Assembly: GCA_934650095.1 (NCBI GenBank)
Contig: CAKUFT010000001.1
Coordinates: 43,402 to 107,401, forward strand
Reading direction: 5' to 3'
DNA: 64,000 nucleotides
Origin: an uncultured Collinsella sp.
GTDB lineage: Bacteria; Actinomycetota; Coriobacteriia; Coriobacteriales; Coriobacteriaceae
The notes under the pieces are model-generated. The model worked only from the letters and a program-made list of their open reading frames with translations. It was not told the origin of the DNA and did no database searches. The position numbers were made by a program, and so were the translations under genes. Positions 63,942 to 64,000 of the stretch are shown piece by piece (the stretch's first letter is position 1; each line of letters starts with the position of its first letter).

Positions 63942-64000
63942 ATGGCCGAGATCTCGTCCTCCCGCATCGTCATCACCGTCCTTGGCAAGAACCGCCCCGG
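63942..64000 (+). CDS. N-terminus of an ACT-domain protein, cut by window edge
   Basis: The visible 19 codons read MAEISSSRIVITVLGKNRPG, with the VITVLGKNRPG strand-loop typical of the first half of an ACT domain (as in UPF0237-type proteins and GcvR-like regulators). AAAGGG precedes the ATG. The family assignment comes from one motif only. Confidence 0.65.
   Translation, partial: MAEISSSRIVITVLGKNRP

Overview
The window is GC-rich bacterial DNA, almost certainly from an anaerobic, Gram-positive, high-GC gut bacterium of the Coriobacteriia, with Collinsella the closest fit from memory. The supporting signs are an LPxTG-anchored surface protein, an actinobacterial-type ftsE-ftsX pair, transketolase split into two subunits, rubredoxin and an NrdG-like radical SAM protein (anaerobe markers), a zinc-type ribosomal protein L31, and a copA-copZ-csoR copper operon. 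The taxonomic call is inference; no 16S gene is present.

Layout. (1) 1-19337 is an island for protein phosphorylation signalling. One long leftward operon starts at 13169. In transcription order it encodes a coiled-coil protein, a zinc-ribbon/FHA protein, a small radical SAM enzyme, a Clp-type AAA+ ATPase, a PP2C phosphatase, a giant membrane Ser/Thr kinase whose N-terminal tail repeats ETVTV eleven times, two paralogous small proteins, and membrane or low-complexity proteins running off the left edge. Divergent and adjacent genes add two more membrane kinases, a second FHA protein and a zinc-ribbon membrane protein. (2) 19381-23583 holds a CAP-domain LPxTG coiled-coil adhesin bracketed by two arrays of a 57-bp hairpin repeat. 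(3) 23657-26781 is the copper-resistance operon. (4) 26928-31652 contains a small membrane zinc-ribbon protein, an amidohydrolase, a DUF559-like nuclease bracketed by two more hairpin arrays, and an unknown protein. (5) 32018-38205 is gltBD. (6) 38614-44537 carries gpmA, an Nramp transporter, rubredoxin, a flavin reductase, smpB, a TPR protein, tRNA-Gln and tRNA-Glu, and an ArsC/Spx-like protein. (7) 44630-49073 is a MurNAc recovery cluster (murR-murQ-murP-mupG). (8) 49321-64000 carries a serine recombinase, rnr, ftsEX, another zinc-ribbon membrane protein between inverted palindromes, the two transketolase subunits, a YitT-type protein, prfB, secA, rpmE and the start of an ACT-domain gene.

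Two things tie the window together. The perfect 12-bp palindrome TGTTGCGCAACA (or a one-mismatch form) lies 55-87 bp upstream of six genes: both divergent kinase/FHA gene pairs, the LPxTG adhesin and the zinc-ribbon gene at 54999. This suggests one regulon linking phospho-signalling with the cell surface. The intergenic spaces also carry several families of long palindromes: a 57-bp family in 80-bp-period arrays, a 67-bp family with GCGGTGAAAT arms, and several palindromes with a GGGAC core. Some bracket single genes as if marking cassettes, and two supply the last codons of genes. The best candidates for an undescribed system are the kinase/FHA/PP2C/Clp/radical-SAM island with its shared operator, and the array-flanked gene cassettes.
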